This document shows positions 32,771-43,597 of a stretch of 64,000 nucleotides of DNA, one piece after another. The stretch is taken from contig NC_134455.1 in NCBI RefSeq assembly GCF_047948215.1, forward strand, positions 156,160,575 to 156,224,574, read 5' to 3'. The stretch comes from Lycorma delicatula. Taxonomy: Eukaryota > Arthropoda > Insecta > Hemiptera > Fulgoridae. The notes under the pieces were generated by a model. That model saw only the letters and a list, made by a program, of their open reading frames with translations, did not search any database and was not told the origin of the DNA. Numbering within the stretch: the first letter of the stretch is position 1; the number at the start of each line of letters is the position of its first letter. Made by a program: the position numbers and the translations under genes.

Positions 32771-34384
32771 GTTGTATCTAGTTATAATCCAGGCGAAATC
32801 TGTTTTAAAATAAGCATATTTAGACTTTTTCTATACGATCGCTAATTTTTTCTTTAAAGCCTCTGGAAAAAGTCATCAGAAATGATTGTTTCCTTATGCG
32901 CCAGTTGAAAAAGGTGTGCTTAAACTTTTATTAAACAAGATGTAAAAAAAAATCGCAAACATATTCATTTTTTTTCTCTTATTTCCCTAGAAAACACGGT
33001 AATTGTCACTTTTAGAGAAAATATCGAAAGAAATAAGTTTTGTTATTAAGTTGTACACCAATATCATCGCTTGCAAATTGAAAAATATTATATAGCAATA
33101 ACTGAAAAAACAAGAATTTTTGGAAATTTTTCTCGAGTACTTATATTATACATAGGACCTTCAGATTTTGCCTAAAAAAACTTTTGGCATGATACAGCAA
33201 CATAATAAATTTCAACAAAATCAGTCTAACAGTTTTTGCACAATAATTTTGCAACTCATATTTTTAAAAAAATATGCGATTTTTCCAAATTGTATAGAGA
33301 CCGAAATAAAAGTCTCTAGGTACTTGAAAATTTAATCGTACATAAAACAACGCCCAAACTTCCAAATGTATTTTGAAAAATTTAAATCGGTTAATTAGGA
33401 GAGCCAACGGAATTTTTCAAACAAACTTGCAATTTTTTGCTTTTAAACAAATTGAATATATTCACGAATTTTTATCTATATTAATTTTTAAAAGCACAGC
33501 TTAAAAGTACTCTGAAAGACGCTACTTTAAAAAAAGTTTTAATTTGATAATTATCTCCAGGGATATAAACGAACAAAGTTGACCGCCATTGTACAACTTT
33601 TGGAATAAATTATTATCGATAGATTAACAGACCGATTTTGTCAATAATTAGCGTTTACGAGTATGATATTTGAACTTTTTAGCATACAAGAAATCGATTT
33701 AAAAATAATAATAAGTTAGTTTCTTCAAATTTCAAGATGTTTGAAAAATTCCCTAGGCTCTCCTAATTAACCGATTTAAATTTTTCAAAATGCATTTGAA
33801 AGTTTGAGTACTCTTTTATATGTGATTAAATTTTCAAATATCTAGAATTTATTTCAGGTTCCACACAATTTGGGAAAAATCGCATTTTTTTTATAAATTT
33901 GGATTGCAAAATTATTTTGCAAAAATTGTCAGACCGATTTTGTTGAGATTTGGCGTATTTTTAACATATCAAAAGTTCTTTGGAGCTATATCTGAAGATT
34001 CTATTTATAAGTACTCGAAAAGAATTCCCTAAAAATCTGCTTTTTTTGTAATTGCTATTTTTGCATCAATAATAACGTATTTTTCGATTTACAACCGATG
34101 ATAGTGTGTAAAATTTAATAACAAACTTTTTTCTCTCTCGATCTTTTCTCTAAAATGAACACTTACTGAGTTGCCTAAGGTAATATGAGAAAAAATGGAT
34201 ATTTTTGCGGTTTTTTTTTAATTTTGTTCAATAAAAATTTAAGCACACTTTTTTCAACTGGCGCATAAGGAAACAATAATTTCTGATGACTTTTTCCAGA
34301 GGCTTTAAAGAAAAAATTAGCGATCGTATAGAAAAAGTCCAACCAAAAACAGATACCGCCTGGACTATTAAACGAAAACTACAC
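32771..34384. mobile_element. Foldback element with ~650-bp inverted arms
   Basis: The left arm (32771-33425) and right arm (33738-34384) are reverse complements over about 650 bp at roughly 80% identity by eye. Best-conserved shared blocks are CTATACGATCGCTAATTTTT, AAAGCCTCTGGAAAAAGTCA, TTATGCGCCAGTTGAAAAA and TTTAAATCGGTTAATTAGGA. The ends share a weaker TAATCCAGGCG / TAGTCCAGGCG block. The 312-bp spacer (33426-33737) has no coding sequence. Long arms with no internal gene suggest a Foldback-like or MITE-like DNA transposon; two head-to-head copies of another repeat is the alternative. No target duplication was identified, so the exact ends are uncertain. Confidence 0.8.
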
Positions 34385-34666
34385 GGTATGCGTTCAGTCC
34401 GTTATGTTCAGTAATACTCAGTACTCTGTAATTTGAATACAAAAAGAACAATATATTCTTGGTTTCGTCAAACGTACTCTCTAATTTTATACCGTCACAC
34501 TAGACCTATTTTTAGAAAAACAATTTTTTCTTATTAGCGTTTCAGCCGCCACGTCAAGTAAAAAAAAATTGTTTTTAGTCTACATCATATGAGCGTCAGA
34601 CGAATCGGTGACATCTAACAAAAAAAAAAAAAACAAAATTAAGTGATTTAGGATTGATTAAAAACC

Positions 34667-34721
34667 TAAGGAAACATAAACCGATGTAATAGGAATGTTA
34701 AGGAAACATAAACCGATGTAA
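34667..34721 (+). repeat. 23-bp direct repeat, two units
   Basis: A 23-bp sequence beginning TAAGGAAACATAAACCGATG is present at 34667-34689 and exactly again at 34699-34721, separated by 9 bp. Confidence 0.9.
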
Positions 34722-35490
34722 ATGAATGCTCCTTCCTTCTTTTTGACCTTCATAGAGTACGATAAAACATTATTTTGTTTAAAAACGTTTTTATTCACTA
34801 AGAAGTAAGTTTTCTGTTTAACAGAATATGTGTGACTGAAATTACCTTATCTAGTCGATAACAAAATCAATAAATTCCACGTTTTCTTTAATAACTAAAC
34901 CTTCCCTTTTTTGTAGATGTACGTACACTGTATTAATTGATATCACATTTTCTTTCTACTGCTTTCATTCTTTTGATCCTCTCTCCCTCTTTATTTCTCG
35001 TTTTGTCTGTGAGCGTGCACGCACTTGTTCTTTGCACAGTGCGCACGTATGCATGTGTATTTCATCTAAAACGCCATTCCCAATTAAAACGATTTTGAGA
35101 TAAAATTATTTCCAAAACATTAATCACAAGAACGTGAACAGAAAGTACATTATGATCTGTTCCAGACCACGTATTTTCTTTTCATTTTTCTTTTACACTG
35201 TTGATCTTTCAATCTTCAAGAGACAGCCGACTAGCCCGGACAAAGTAAAGAAAAGGAAGGGGGAATAGAAAGCGTTAACACGTAACTCCTCCCGGTCTTA
35301 CTACTCTTTTACGTTAACGTTTAATGGAAAAGCAAACTTCAACACAAATACCTACCTGCTAAAAATGAATATCAGCTTCCTTTAAAAATCGATACCAGGT
35401 TTTCATAACACACCGATAATAAAAATTCTATAACTAAAGCGTAAAATAAACGTCAACAGTCACAACTGAATACAAACAACTAATTTAATA
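34722..35490. other. AT-rich, no gene recognised
   Basis: No supported feature. Confidence 0.5.
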
Positions 35491-35496
35491 AAAAGA

Positions 35497-35610
35497 ATGA
35501 CCTCCTCTGTGGCAAACTGTTAGGCGTCGCTGCCGTTCAACCACAAGGTTCGGATTTGAATCTGTCAAAGCCGGCAAACTTCGATCGCTACAGAAAAATC
35601 ATACCGTACG
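35497..35610 (+). mobile_element. SINE-B-like relic, tRNA-like segment, copy 2
   Basis: CTCTGTGGCAAACTGTTAGGCGTC resembles an A-box region and GGTTCGGATTTGAATCTGTC a B box; the following GGCAAACTTCGATCGCTACAG parallels the GGCAATTTTCAGCGCTACA that follows the tRNA-like part at 20.1 kb. Degenerate and without a visible target duplication. Confidence 0.45.
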
Positions 35611-36588
35611 TCCACTCAAATTAACTACAGTTGTAGTATCATGTCTAACCTAAATTATATGATACTGTATACATTATCGCATTCAAAAAATTAATGGAAA
35701 CATTTTTCTGTGCAATATTAGGACAATTTTTTCACATATTGGTAAAGAACTAATTGTTGGTACCTATCATGTTATAATTTCAAAAGACGTTTTAAAATAA
35801 GCTATTAAATTTTTGCTAAGTATGAAAGAAATTGATCGATGTTTACTTTTTAATATAAGGTTAACTGACATTTCTACGTTCGTATATGTTACTCGTAAGT
35901 GAATCTGTTACGTCAGTAAAATTATCACCCTTAAAAAAGAATGAGAAAATGATCAAAAAGCAGAAAAAAGGATAATATTTATTCTGACCAAAGTAATTGT
36001 AAAGCTAGTTTAAAATAATCTACGTTTTAAATAATAAATTGTTAAAAATATATAAAAAGGAGATCCCTTCACAATACAAAAAAGCTGCTTATGTAAAAGA
36101 CTGAAAATGAAATACTATTAAATAAATTTTTAATAATTTTTTTGATTCTGATGAACTGACGAACTCCTTTTTCTTGATGCTTGGTCAGTTTTCCTCTATA
36201 TTTCATATATATAAATATGCATTTAGACAAAAACGCAGTGTATATAAAAGGTTCCAGGACATAGACTATAAAGACGGAGTAGCGGCACAATCTCGTAATT
36301 GAAGTTGTAACTTGTCGAGAGTAGCCTGTGACAAATATTATCAGAGCTAATTCAGTTTGGGGTTAGTGGTTCGTGCTGTGCATCTATTTTGGTGAAGGTA
36401 TTTTTATTCCTACTGTCCGATTTTAAAAAAAAAAAATTAAACAATGTGGGAACATAAAATTTTGTTTTTTGTTCGGAAAATATGCTACAGAAACGTTTTA
36501 AATGATAAAATAGGTACATGGCATGAAGCCAAGTCTGGTTCACTTATGTTCGAGCGGTCAGTTCGTTTTTGTACGGCCGGATATCATT
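35611..36588. other. AT-rich, no gene recognised
   Basis: No supported reading frame. Short opposite-strand open stretches (36069-36290, 36352-36543) have no family motif. Confidence 0.5.
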
Positions 36589-36589
36589 A

Positions 36590-36920
36590 TAAGACGATGA
36601 AAGAGGAATGAGAAGGTAACCACTGTAACGATGAAAACGTTGAATGTGTGGGTGAATTACTCCAGCCGTCTACCTAGATGTCCGGAAAAGTTTATTGGAC
36701 CGAATTCCTCGCGTACAGCCGTATTATTTTAAACCCAAGGAACGGTTCCACACAGCCATCACTGCACGGCAGGTTTTGGGCAAACGACAAATGACAGTGC
36801 TGGACCTCTCTCCATACACGCCAGATCTATATCTGGCGGACTATTTTCTTTTCTAAAGTAAAGATGCTCATTAAGGAGGAACTGTTTGAGTCAACAGATA
36901 CCATAAAACAAAATGTTACA
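36590..36920 (+). pseudogene. Mariner (DD34D-type) transposase remnant
   Basis: A heavily deleted transposase. NDENVECVGELL (~36626-36661) matches the N-terminal NDENVxRVxxLL helix region of mariners; then the C-terminal catalytic part, KERFHTAITARQVLGKRQMT, VLDLSPYTPDLYLADYFLF (~36738-36856), with the third catalytic Asp in LADYFLF. A frameshift follows, and homology continues with SKVKMLIKEELFESTDTIKQ to 36920. The first two catalytic residues are deleted. The remnant ends where the rearranged SINE-A copy begins, so the SINE probably inserted into it. Confidence 0.75.
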
Positions 36921-37283
36921 GGGATTTTTTCCTGTTTAACCACCGGCAACTGCCGTTCAGATATTACTTCAGAGGATGAATGAAGATGATATGTATGTAT
37001 GTACTCATTCATCCTCTGAAGTATAATCTAAACGGTAGTTACCGGAGGCTAAACAGGAAAAAGAAAGGATATGTATGAGTGTAAATGAAGTGTAGTCTTC
37101 TACAGTCTCAGTTCGACCGTTTCTGAGATGTGTGGTTAATTGAAACCCAAACACCAAAGAACACGGTATCCACGATGTAGCATTCAAATCAGTATAAAAA
37201 TAACTGACTTGACTAGGACTTGAACGCTGGAACTCTCGACTTCCAAATCAGCTGATTCGGGAAGACACATCTAATCTATACCA
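36921..37283 (-). mobile_element. SINE-A copy 4, with internally inverted tail duplication
   Basis: The plus strand first reads the SINE tail in the usual minus orientation (CCTGTTTAACCACCGGC..., 36931-36994). It then reads the same ~64 bp in the opposite orientation (ACTCATTCATCCTCTGAAG to GGAGGCTAAACAGG, about 37003-37066), and then resumes the minus-orientation body (ATATGTATGAGTG, from 37069) through the B box (GGACTTGAACGCTGG, 37216-37230). The head is degenerate (GAAGACACATCTAATC). The tail is therefore an inverted duplication of about 64 bp with an 8-bp centre. Confidence 0.85.
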
Positions 37284-38239
37284 AATCTACTATACCAATA
37301 TTATTCCCCCACCTAATCCACAGTCTAGTTGAAACAAACGGGTGTCCAATCTAACTGCGTTTTCCTTTCTATAAAAAAAAAACCAGACGACACGGTCACG
37401 TAATAAACTTCTAATTGTTTTTACGTTGATATAAAATATATTTAATGAAAATTCTTTAAGATGAATAATACAAACCGTAGCATACCGATAGTACGTTATC
37501 ATCGACAATATTTATTGGAAAAAAGTCAAATTGATAAATTGTAAAACGGATGATACAAAAAAAAACAATTTAAACGAACAAACTGCAATTAGATTCTAAA
37601 CGGCAATAGATATGTTAACGATTCCGATACTAAAAACAAGATAATAGGATCATATTCAAGTAAATATTTTATAATGAAATTTCAGTTCACTCTTTTCTAG
37701 CGTATTGCCGACTGTGTACATAGTCAAATAAGTTTGTTATCAGAAAATTGAATCCCTCTGCAGCCAATAACCGACTCATGTAGCGAATGTATTTTACTGC
37801 TACCGTAGTTATATGCTTGCTACATATACCGTAAAAATTTGATAACAAATCTTCCACACTTACATATAACAGATAGATTAACAGTTGTACAGCGTGACTG
37901 TAAAAAGCTTAAAAGTGTGTAAACGTACTTCCGTTTCATCACGCGGATTAAATTATGTAAATCGGATACGTGATATTATTTTTTTAAATATAACTAAAAT
38001 ATAAATTTCAAATAAACCACTTTAACGGAAACCTATGTAGCAGCGATTACCTGCTGAAAGTTGGGTTATACTTTCGTCTCATTAGCGTTAGTAAACACAT
38101 CAGTTTGAAATACGCGGAGTAATATAAAACCACACTCCGGGGGAATAAAACTGTACATGAAATATTAAGAACTGAGCGAGAAAGAAAAGGGTTACGTGAA
38201 AATACGAATAAAAACTACATAGAGCTTGAATTCGAGCAA
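37284..38239. other. AT-rich, no gene recognised
   Basis: No supported feature. Confidence 0.5.
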
Positions 38240-38241
38240 TA

Positions 38242-39584
38242 TGCAGGATGATTCAAAGAAACGGGAAATTTAAAAAATTAAATAACGTTAATGAAAAATT
38301 TTTTTAGAAAATGAATTTTATTTCCTGTAATTGTACAAATGTTGCCATTTTAGGATACATACATTTTAGTTTATTTTTTAAAGATGACATCTTGCAGGTG
38401 ACCTCTTCTACGTAAACATTCACGAAGTCTCTTCGTTAAATTGTTCATGGTTTGACGTAACATCTCAACTAAATTTCCGCAATTTCTTCTCGGATCTTTG
38501 CCTTCAGTCCTTCCGTTGTAGCAGGTCTACTGTGGAACACTTTGCTTTTAAGGTGACCCCACAAAAAGTAATTGCAAGCTGAGAGATCAGGCGATCTGGG
38601 AGGCCATCTAATGTCACCATTTCGTGAAATGACACGTTCTCCAAACAATCGGCGTACAGCTGCCATTCGATATTCGTGCAGTATGTGACGTTGCTACGTC
38701 TTGTTGAAACCAGGCTGTGTTAGGAATTGGTGGAAATCTCTTTTGTTGTTCCACAACAAAGGTTTCAAGCATGGCTACGTAACGAGCCGACGTCACTGTA
38801 ATCGCAAGACCGTTGTCATCCTCAAAAAAATAAGGGCCTATAACACCGTAAGATGACATAGCACACCACACGGTCACTTTCTGGCTGTGTAATGGACGCT
38901 GGTGTAGCAGCGTAGGATTTTCTTGTGCCCAGTATCTGAAATTTTGCTTGTTAACAAATCCACTGAGGTGGAAATGCGCTTCGTCTGACATCCACAGTTC
39001 GTGAACAAACTTTTCGTTACCATTTATCTTCTGAAGCATTACATTACAGAATTGTGCTCGCACTACTGCATCGTTCGGTTTCAGTTCCTGAACGATCTGC
39101 AACTTGTATGGATGGAATTGCAAGTCCTTCAGTAACATTCTTCGAACACTTCAACTATGCAATTGTAAAGATGCTGAGAGACGACGAATTGACCGATGTG
39201 GACTTCGTGTGACAGCAGCTTGTAAAGCTTGAACATTCTGTGGTGTACGGACGGTTCACTCACGGTCTGGAGGTTTCTCTTTCATTGCCGAACCGATTTC
39301 CTCAAAATTAGATATTCATGTTTTAATTGCATGCGTTGATGGAACACGGTCATGCCGTCCCACATTAAAATGACGGCGAAATTCTCTACGCGCTCCCTCC
39401 ACACTGTCATTGTTTTTGTAAAACGCTTTGACAGCAAATGCACGTTGCGCACCACTCGAAGGATCCATGACAACTAAATGGCAGGTTAGGTTAGAGAGGC
39501 TGGCGCCATTTATCAAGTGGTACCAATCGCCCACGGCTACCAACACAACTTTCAAAATTTCCTGTTTCTTTGAATCACCCTGTA
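38242..39584 (-). mobile_element. DD41D-type Tc1/mariner element, complete ends
   Basis: A 1,343-bp element with ~30-bp terminal inverted repeats. The right end, read inward on the minus strand, starts TACAGGGTGATTCAAAGAAA; the left end starts TGCAGGATGATTCAAAGAAA. Both continue C(A/G)GGAAATTT. TA dinucleotides flank both ends (38240-38241 and 39585-39586), the standard Tc1/mariner target duplication. A single transposase pseudogene fills most of the interior. Confidence 0.9.
38371..39468 (-). pseudogene. DD41D-type transposase, nonsense and frameshift mutations
   Basis: From an ATG at 39466-39468 (MDPSSGAQRAFAVKAFYKNN) one frame runs to about 38670 with three TGA stops: 39316-39318 (where the family has Trp), 39256-39258 and 39151-39153. 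A 1-nt-type frameshift near 38668 moves to MAAVRRLFGERVISRNG, and a second near 38470 leads to the C terminus MLRQTMNNLTKRLRE, ending at TAA 38371-38373. Catalytic motifs: WMSDEAHFHL (Asp 1), FQQDVATSHTA (Asp 2; family QQDG), and SPDLSACNYFLWG, where the third Asp is Asn. The Asp2-to-Asn position spacing is 41 residues, the rosa-like DD41D pattern. The copy is inactive. Confidence 0.88.
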
Positions 39585-39978
39585 TAATTAAATTTTGTAA
39601 CTGCAATAATACCGGTACACCTCCCTCTCTCGTTTAGCCGAGATTTCAGAAATGCATACAAATGATATGCTTGCTTTAAAATCAGTAAAAGATAAAATTT
39701 AGTCACAAATAGAACATCAAATGTTATCAAAATCGTAATAAATTCACGAACTTTGCAAATTAACACCGTTCTTTGAGCGTAATCACTCAGTCTATTCACG
39801 TGGGCACGAGATGACAAACAGAAAACACTGGTTTAATAAAAGATCATTCTTAACATATTTGTTAATAATTATTATGCTACAAAATTAGTGAAAATACGAA
39901 GTTACAGAGTTATGTTTGTAAAATCCTAAAAGTTTTTCCATCTAAAGTGACGCTATTCTTTATACGCTACATATATAC

Positions 39979-40013
39979 ACTCACAAACAAACACACGCGC
40001 ACGCGCACACACA

Positions 40014-40062
<49 letters not shown>

Positions 40063-40070
40063 TGAGTGAG
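39979..40070. repeat. Compound microsatellite (CA/CG)n(CA)n(GA)n
   Basis: ACACACGCGCACGCGCAC leads into about 16 CA units and then about 20 GA units with one AA interruption, ending GTGAGTGAG. Confidence 0.95.
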
Positions 40071-41195
40071 TACGTCCCCACTATAACGCGGTTCAAAATA
40101 ACGAGGATAGAAAGATGTCTTTCTAAATAAGAGGTACCAGAAATAAAAAAAAAACTGTTTCTATTCTGTAGTAGGTATAGAAGCGCATTTTAAGTACGTA
40201 CTCGGATTTAGTAATAAATTAAACAGAATAAATAAACAGGCTTACACATTTAGCACTGTGAAATTACGCGTAGCTGTACTGTATAAACAGAAAGACAAAA
40301 AATAAAAATAAAGATATCAAAAACTTATGTTGAGCTATTAGGTATTTGTGTTGATATGATGTATGTTAAAACGTAGTACTGTATATTACTTGATGGTATT
40401 TTGAATTTAAATCGGTTACTACAGTACTGTATTTTGAAATAGTCTGCACAGAAAAGTGTTTAAAAGACTGTAATTACCGTAGTTAACCACTCTGGAAAAA
40501 AAAAACGGTGTGAAAATGAAATCCACTACAAAAATTCAGGTATTGTACGATACATATTCAGTACTATATTTTTATTTTCTACATTTTCCGTATTTTACCC
40601 AATAATATTATCATTTTTAAAAGTAACATTCGGTAATATTTCAATTGTGTTACAAAATTAACTCAACTGCCATTATTTTATTTTCGTTTATCACTTCACA
40701 CTGGAAATAAGACATTTGCTAAGTGCAAAAAGTTAATTAATAAAAAATAAAACGTACATACTGATGAACCCACATTTGCATATATTATAAATGGAAACAA
40801 ATATCTATGCTATATAAATTCTCTTTTAGTTAGCCTATAACGGGTGTATAACAGTTGTTTTTGGAAGGCCGCTTTATGACTGGGTCGTATTGTATATTTT
40901 TTTTCCCCACAGGAACTTAAAAATGAATTTTATCTCCTGGCAAAAAATTCTAACATATTAATTAATATTAAAATTCGTCTCGGATTTAAAAACAGAATTG
41001 GAGTCAAAAGTACATGTACGTTTAGGGTAAATTTACTTTCTTAAATTGTCAATTACGAATTTAAAAGTACTTACTTTTAAAAATAACCTTCTAAAAATAA
41101 TTTGATAAAAATCCAATTATTATTTAATTTATCATTTAATTAACTTACAGTAAAAATGTTACATTAGTTTTTCAAAATTATTCAGAGATAATGCA
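40071..41195. other. AT-rich, no gene recognised
   Basis: No supported feature. Confidence 0.5.
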
Positions 41196-41199
41196 CATT

Positions 41200-41540
41200 T
41201 CAGAGCGATGATTTACGGACGCGACTGTCATCTCTAACATTCTTTGACTAGAAACGTAATTCTGTGAAAACGTTTTTGCATTTTCGAATTTCTGAGCATA
41301 CACAAATATTTTTTATGTATCCCCATAAAATCTAAAAGAATTCTAAAGAAAGTAAAGGAAATAAAATCTAACGGATTAAAATCTAGGGGTCCGATCAGTC
41401 ACATTCGTGGTGTTTCTCGGCCGATCCATCTGTTTGAAATAGTTTCATCGAGACTTTGAGTTATGCAGCGACCAAAATAAGTTGGCTATCCGGTCTTCCT
41501 GGAAATATATGAGTGTTTGTAATACTACAAGGACATCCTC
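41200..41540 (-). pseudogene. Tc1/mariner-type transposase scrap
   Basis: On the minus strand near 41440 the sequence reads NRWIGRETPRM, then after a stop GPLDFNPLDF, which corresponds to the family motif NRWIGRGGP..WP.RSPDL.PLDFFLWG. After a frameshift it continues LWGYIKNICVCSEIRK (~41320-41280). Only the last catalytic segment is left, with stops and frameshifts. The parent family is probably another Tc1/mariner lineage of the long-spacing type. Confidence 0.55.
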
Positions 41541-41639
41541 TAGATTATTTTCAATAATTATTATAAGGTCTTCAGATGACATAATCGTTTTTAAATGAAG
41601 CATAGGCAATTAAACAGATGATGAAAAATAAAAAAAAAC

Positions 41640-42010
41640 AGTACGACAAAATACGGAAAGAAAATGGATGTTAGGAAAAGTAAATTAATAAAAATAGAAA
41701 ACAATAAGCCAACGAATGTCTGCGCAAAAGAAGGAAGAATTGAGCGAGTAAATCATTCCTGTATAAGATACTTAGGAATATGGTAGCAGAAGATTTTAAA
41801 GTTAAGGCGAAATAAAAACAAGAATAGCAAGGCTAAGGAAGAAATAATTACTATTAACAGAATGAAACAATTAACATTTAATAAGAGGAGAGAGTTGAAG
41901 TAGAGAGAGTTACGAAGTGTCTTGTGAAAGTAGACACAAAGAAAAAGAGAAAAAGAAAAGCTGGAACCATTTGAAATATGAGTATGGAGAAGACTGGGAA
42001 GTTTACAAGC
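41640..42010 (+). pseudogene. RTE-like LINE C-terminal fragment, decayed
   Basis: Plus-strand reading: GKKMDVRKSKLIKIENNKP, GRIERVNHSCIRYLGIW, then a degenerate K/R-rich part, ending LEPFEI, stop, VWRRLGSL. The order G..MDV.KSK....., I..V...IRYLG and LE.FE.W.WRR is that of the region after the RT active site in RTE-like LINEs (KINKNKTKVM, YLGS, LEAFEMWCWRR). The minus-strand open stretch at 41753-42130 is a shadow of it. Confidence 0.65.
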
Positions 42011-42497
42011 AAAAATATTAGAATGCTGCATTTCTTGTTCAATTAAAACCGGCAAATCTGAACAAGTAACGGTGGACAAATTTCTGGGTAGTACGATAGT
42101 GAGGAACATTTGTAACATTATTTCCAACATTTCAAAAGTAAAAAAAGTTGTTTTTCCTTAGAGGTCTATGTTTTCCTGAATCTAACTCTATTACATATTT
42201 TGAATTAAACATTATTTCTTGTATTAGAAAGGCAGCCGACGGATTAACTTCGGTGGGAAATACAATAAAATGAATTTTGGTTAAAATCCTTCAGTTTCTT
42301 TTTAATAAATAAAAAAATTGTTAGCTTAATGAATTTAAATAAATATTTTTTAAATGTATTTTTTCGTTTAAAAGAAGCTTTTAAAATTTTAATTTAAAAC
42401 TTTCACGGAAAAATTATGGTTACATCTGAGGATTATTTAAAACAACAATGAAAAATGTTAACGAGCAGATTAGTAACAGTAGACAACAATTATCAAC

Positions 42498-42778
42498 CCA
42501 CCGGGTTGATCTACTGGTGAACTCATCACCGCAAATCAGCTGATTTCGAAATTGAGAGTTCTAAAGTTCAAATCCTGGTAAAAGCAGTTACTTTTATATG
42601 GATCTGAATACTAGATCGTGGATACCGGTGTTCTTTGGTGGTTGGGTTTCAATTAACTACTCATCTCAGGAATAGTCAAACTGAGACTGTACAAGACTAT
42701 ACTTCACTTACATATCATCCTCATTCATCCTCTGAAGTAATACTTTACAGTGGTACCGGAGGCTAAACAGAAAAAAAA
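42498..42778 (+). mobile_element. SINE-A copy 5, plus orientation
   Basis: The only plus-strand copy. It starts CCCACCGGGTTGATCTACTGGTG (A-box region diverged from TGGTCTAGTGG), has GCAAATCAGCTGATTTCG, a B box AAGTTCAAATCC, the family body (GGATACCGGTGTTCTTTGG) and tail GGAGGCTAAACAG plus A8. No clear target duplication; it is the most diverged near-complete copy. Confidence 0.88.
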
Positions 42779-43254
42779 TGTCGATCAACGGTCAGCAAAT
42801 AATTATTTTTATATCTGATTACTTTGTAAACTTTCTCATAATGCGACAGTGTAGCTGTATAAGTGCTATTCAAGGTAAATCTGCTAATTAATCCGTTATT
42901 TATTGCTGTTAAATCGTTCGTTATTATATCGTTATTGCTTTATTTTCACCGTGTTATAACGTTATCAAATATAATCAAAAACATACCAATTTTAATCATA
43001 AATTGAAAAAAAACATAATTCCAGGAAGATTAATATAGTGATATATATAAATAAAATTTATTAAATTCCTTGTTTTGAGTATTTTCATACAACTACAAAA
43101 AAATATCGCAAATCTTTGATTTATGTAGGATCAAAATGGCAACACCGATCTGAGTTTTCCAAACTTCAGATAAAATTAAAAACGAGAGCAAATAATTCAC
43201 CAATTGGCAAGCGTCGAAGTTAGACATCCTTAAGCAGGAATTCGAAGCAAATTT
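42779..43254. other. AT-rich spacer between two SINE-A copies
   Basis: No supported feature. SINE-A copies 5 and 6 are 0.5 kb apart in opposite orientation, so their transcripts could pair as a long inverted repeat. Confidence 0.5.
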
Positions 43255-43270
43255 TTTACAAGATTTAACT
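43255..43270. repeat. Target-site duplication, left, of SINE-A copy 6
   Basis: TTTACAAGATTTAACT, repeated exactly at 43582-43597. Confidence 0.9.
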
Positions 43271-43581
43271 TTCTTCTTCTTTTCTTTTTTTCCTGTTTAG
43301 CCTCCGGTAACTACCGTTTTTAGATAATACTTCAGAGGATGAATGAGGATGATATGTATGAGTGTAAATGAAGTGTGGTCTTGTACATTCTCAGTTCGAC
43401 CAATCCTGAGATGTGTGGTTATTGAAACCCAACCACCAAAGAACACCGGTATCCACGATCTAGCATTCAAATCCATGTAAAAATAACTGGCTTTACTAGG
43501 ACTTGAACGCTGGAACTCTCTCTCGGCTTCCAAATCAGCTGATTTGGGAAGACGCGTTCACCACTAGACCAACCCGGTGGG
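43271..43581 (-). mobile_element. SINE-A copy 6, complete
   Basis: T/C-rich tail (43271-43293), CTGTTTAGCCTCCGG, body, B-box region GGACTTGAACGCTGG, a CTCTCTCGG variation, the AAATCAGCTGATTT palindrome and the head TTCACCACTAGACCAACCCGG on the plus strand. A perfect 16-bp target duplication flanks it. Confidence 0.92.
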
Positions 43582-43597
43582 TTTACAAGATTTAACT
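43582..43597. repeat. Target-site duplication, right, of SINE-A copy 6
   Basis: Exact copy of 43255-43270. Confidence 0.9.

Noticed and set aside
39428..39637. Plus-strand open stretch across the right end of the DD41D element
   Set aside because: It crosses the terminal repeat and is antisense to the transposase start.
41753..42130. 125-codon minus-strand open stretch, Leu/Phe-rich
   Set aside because: It is the antisense of a decayed RTE-like fragment; the apparent membrane character reflects A/G-rich coding on the other strand.
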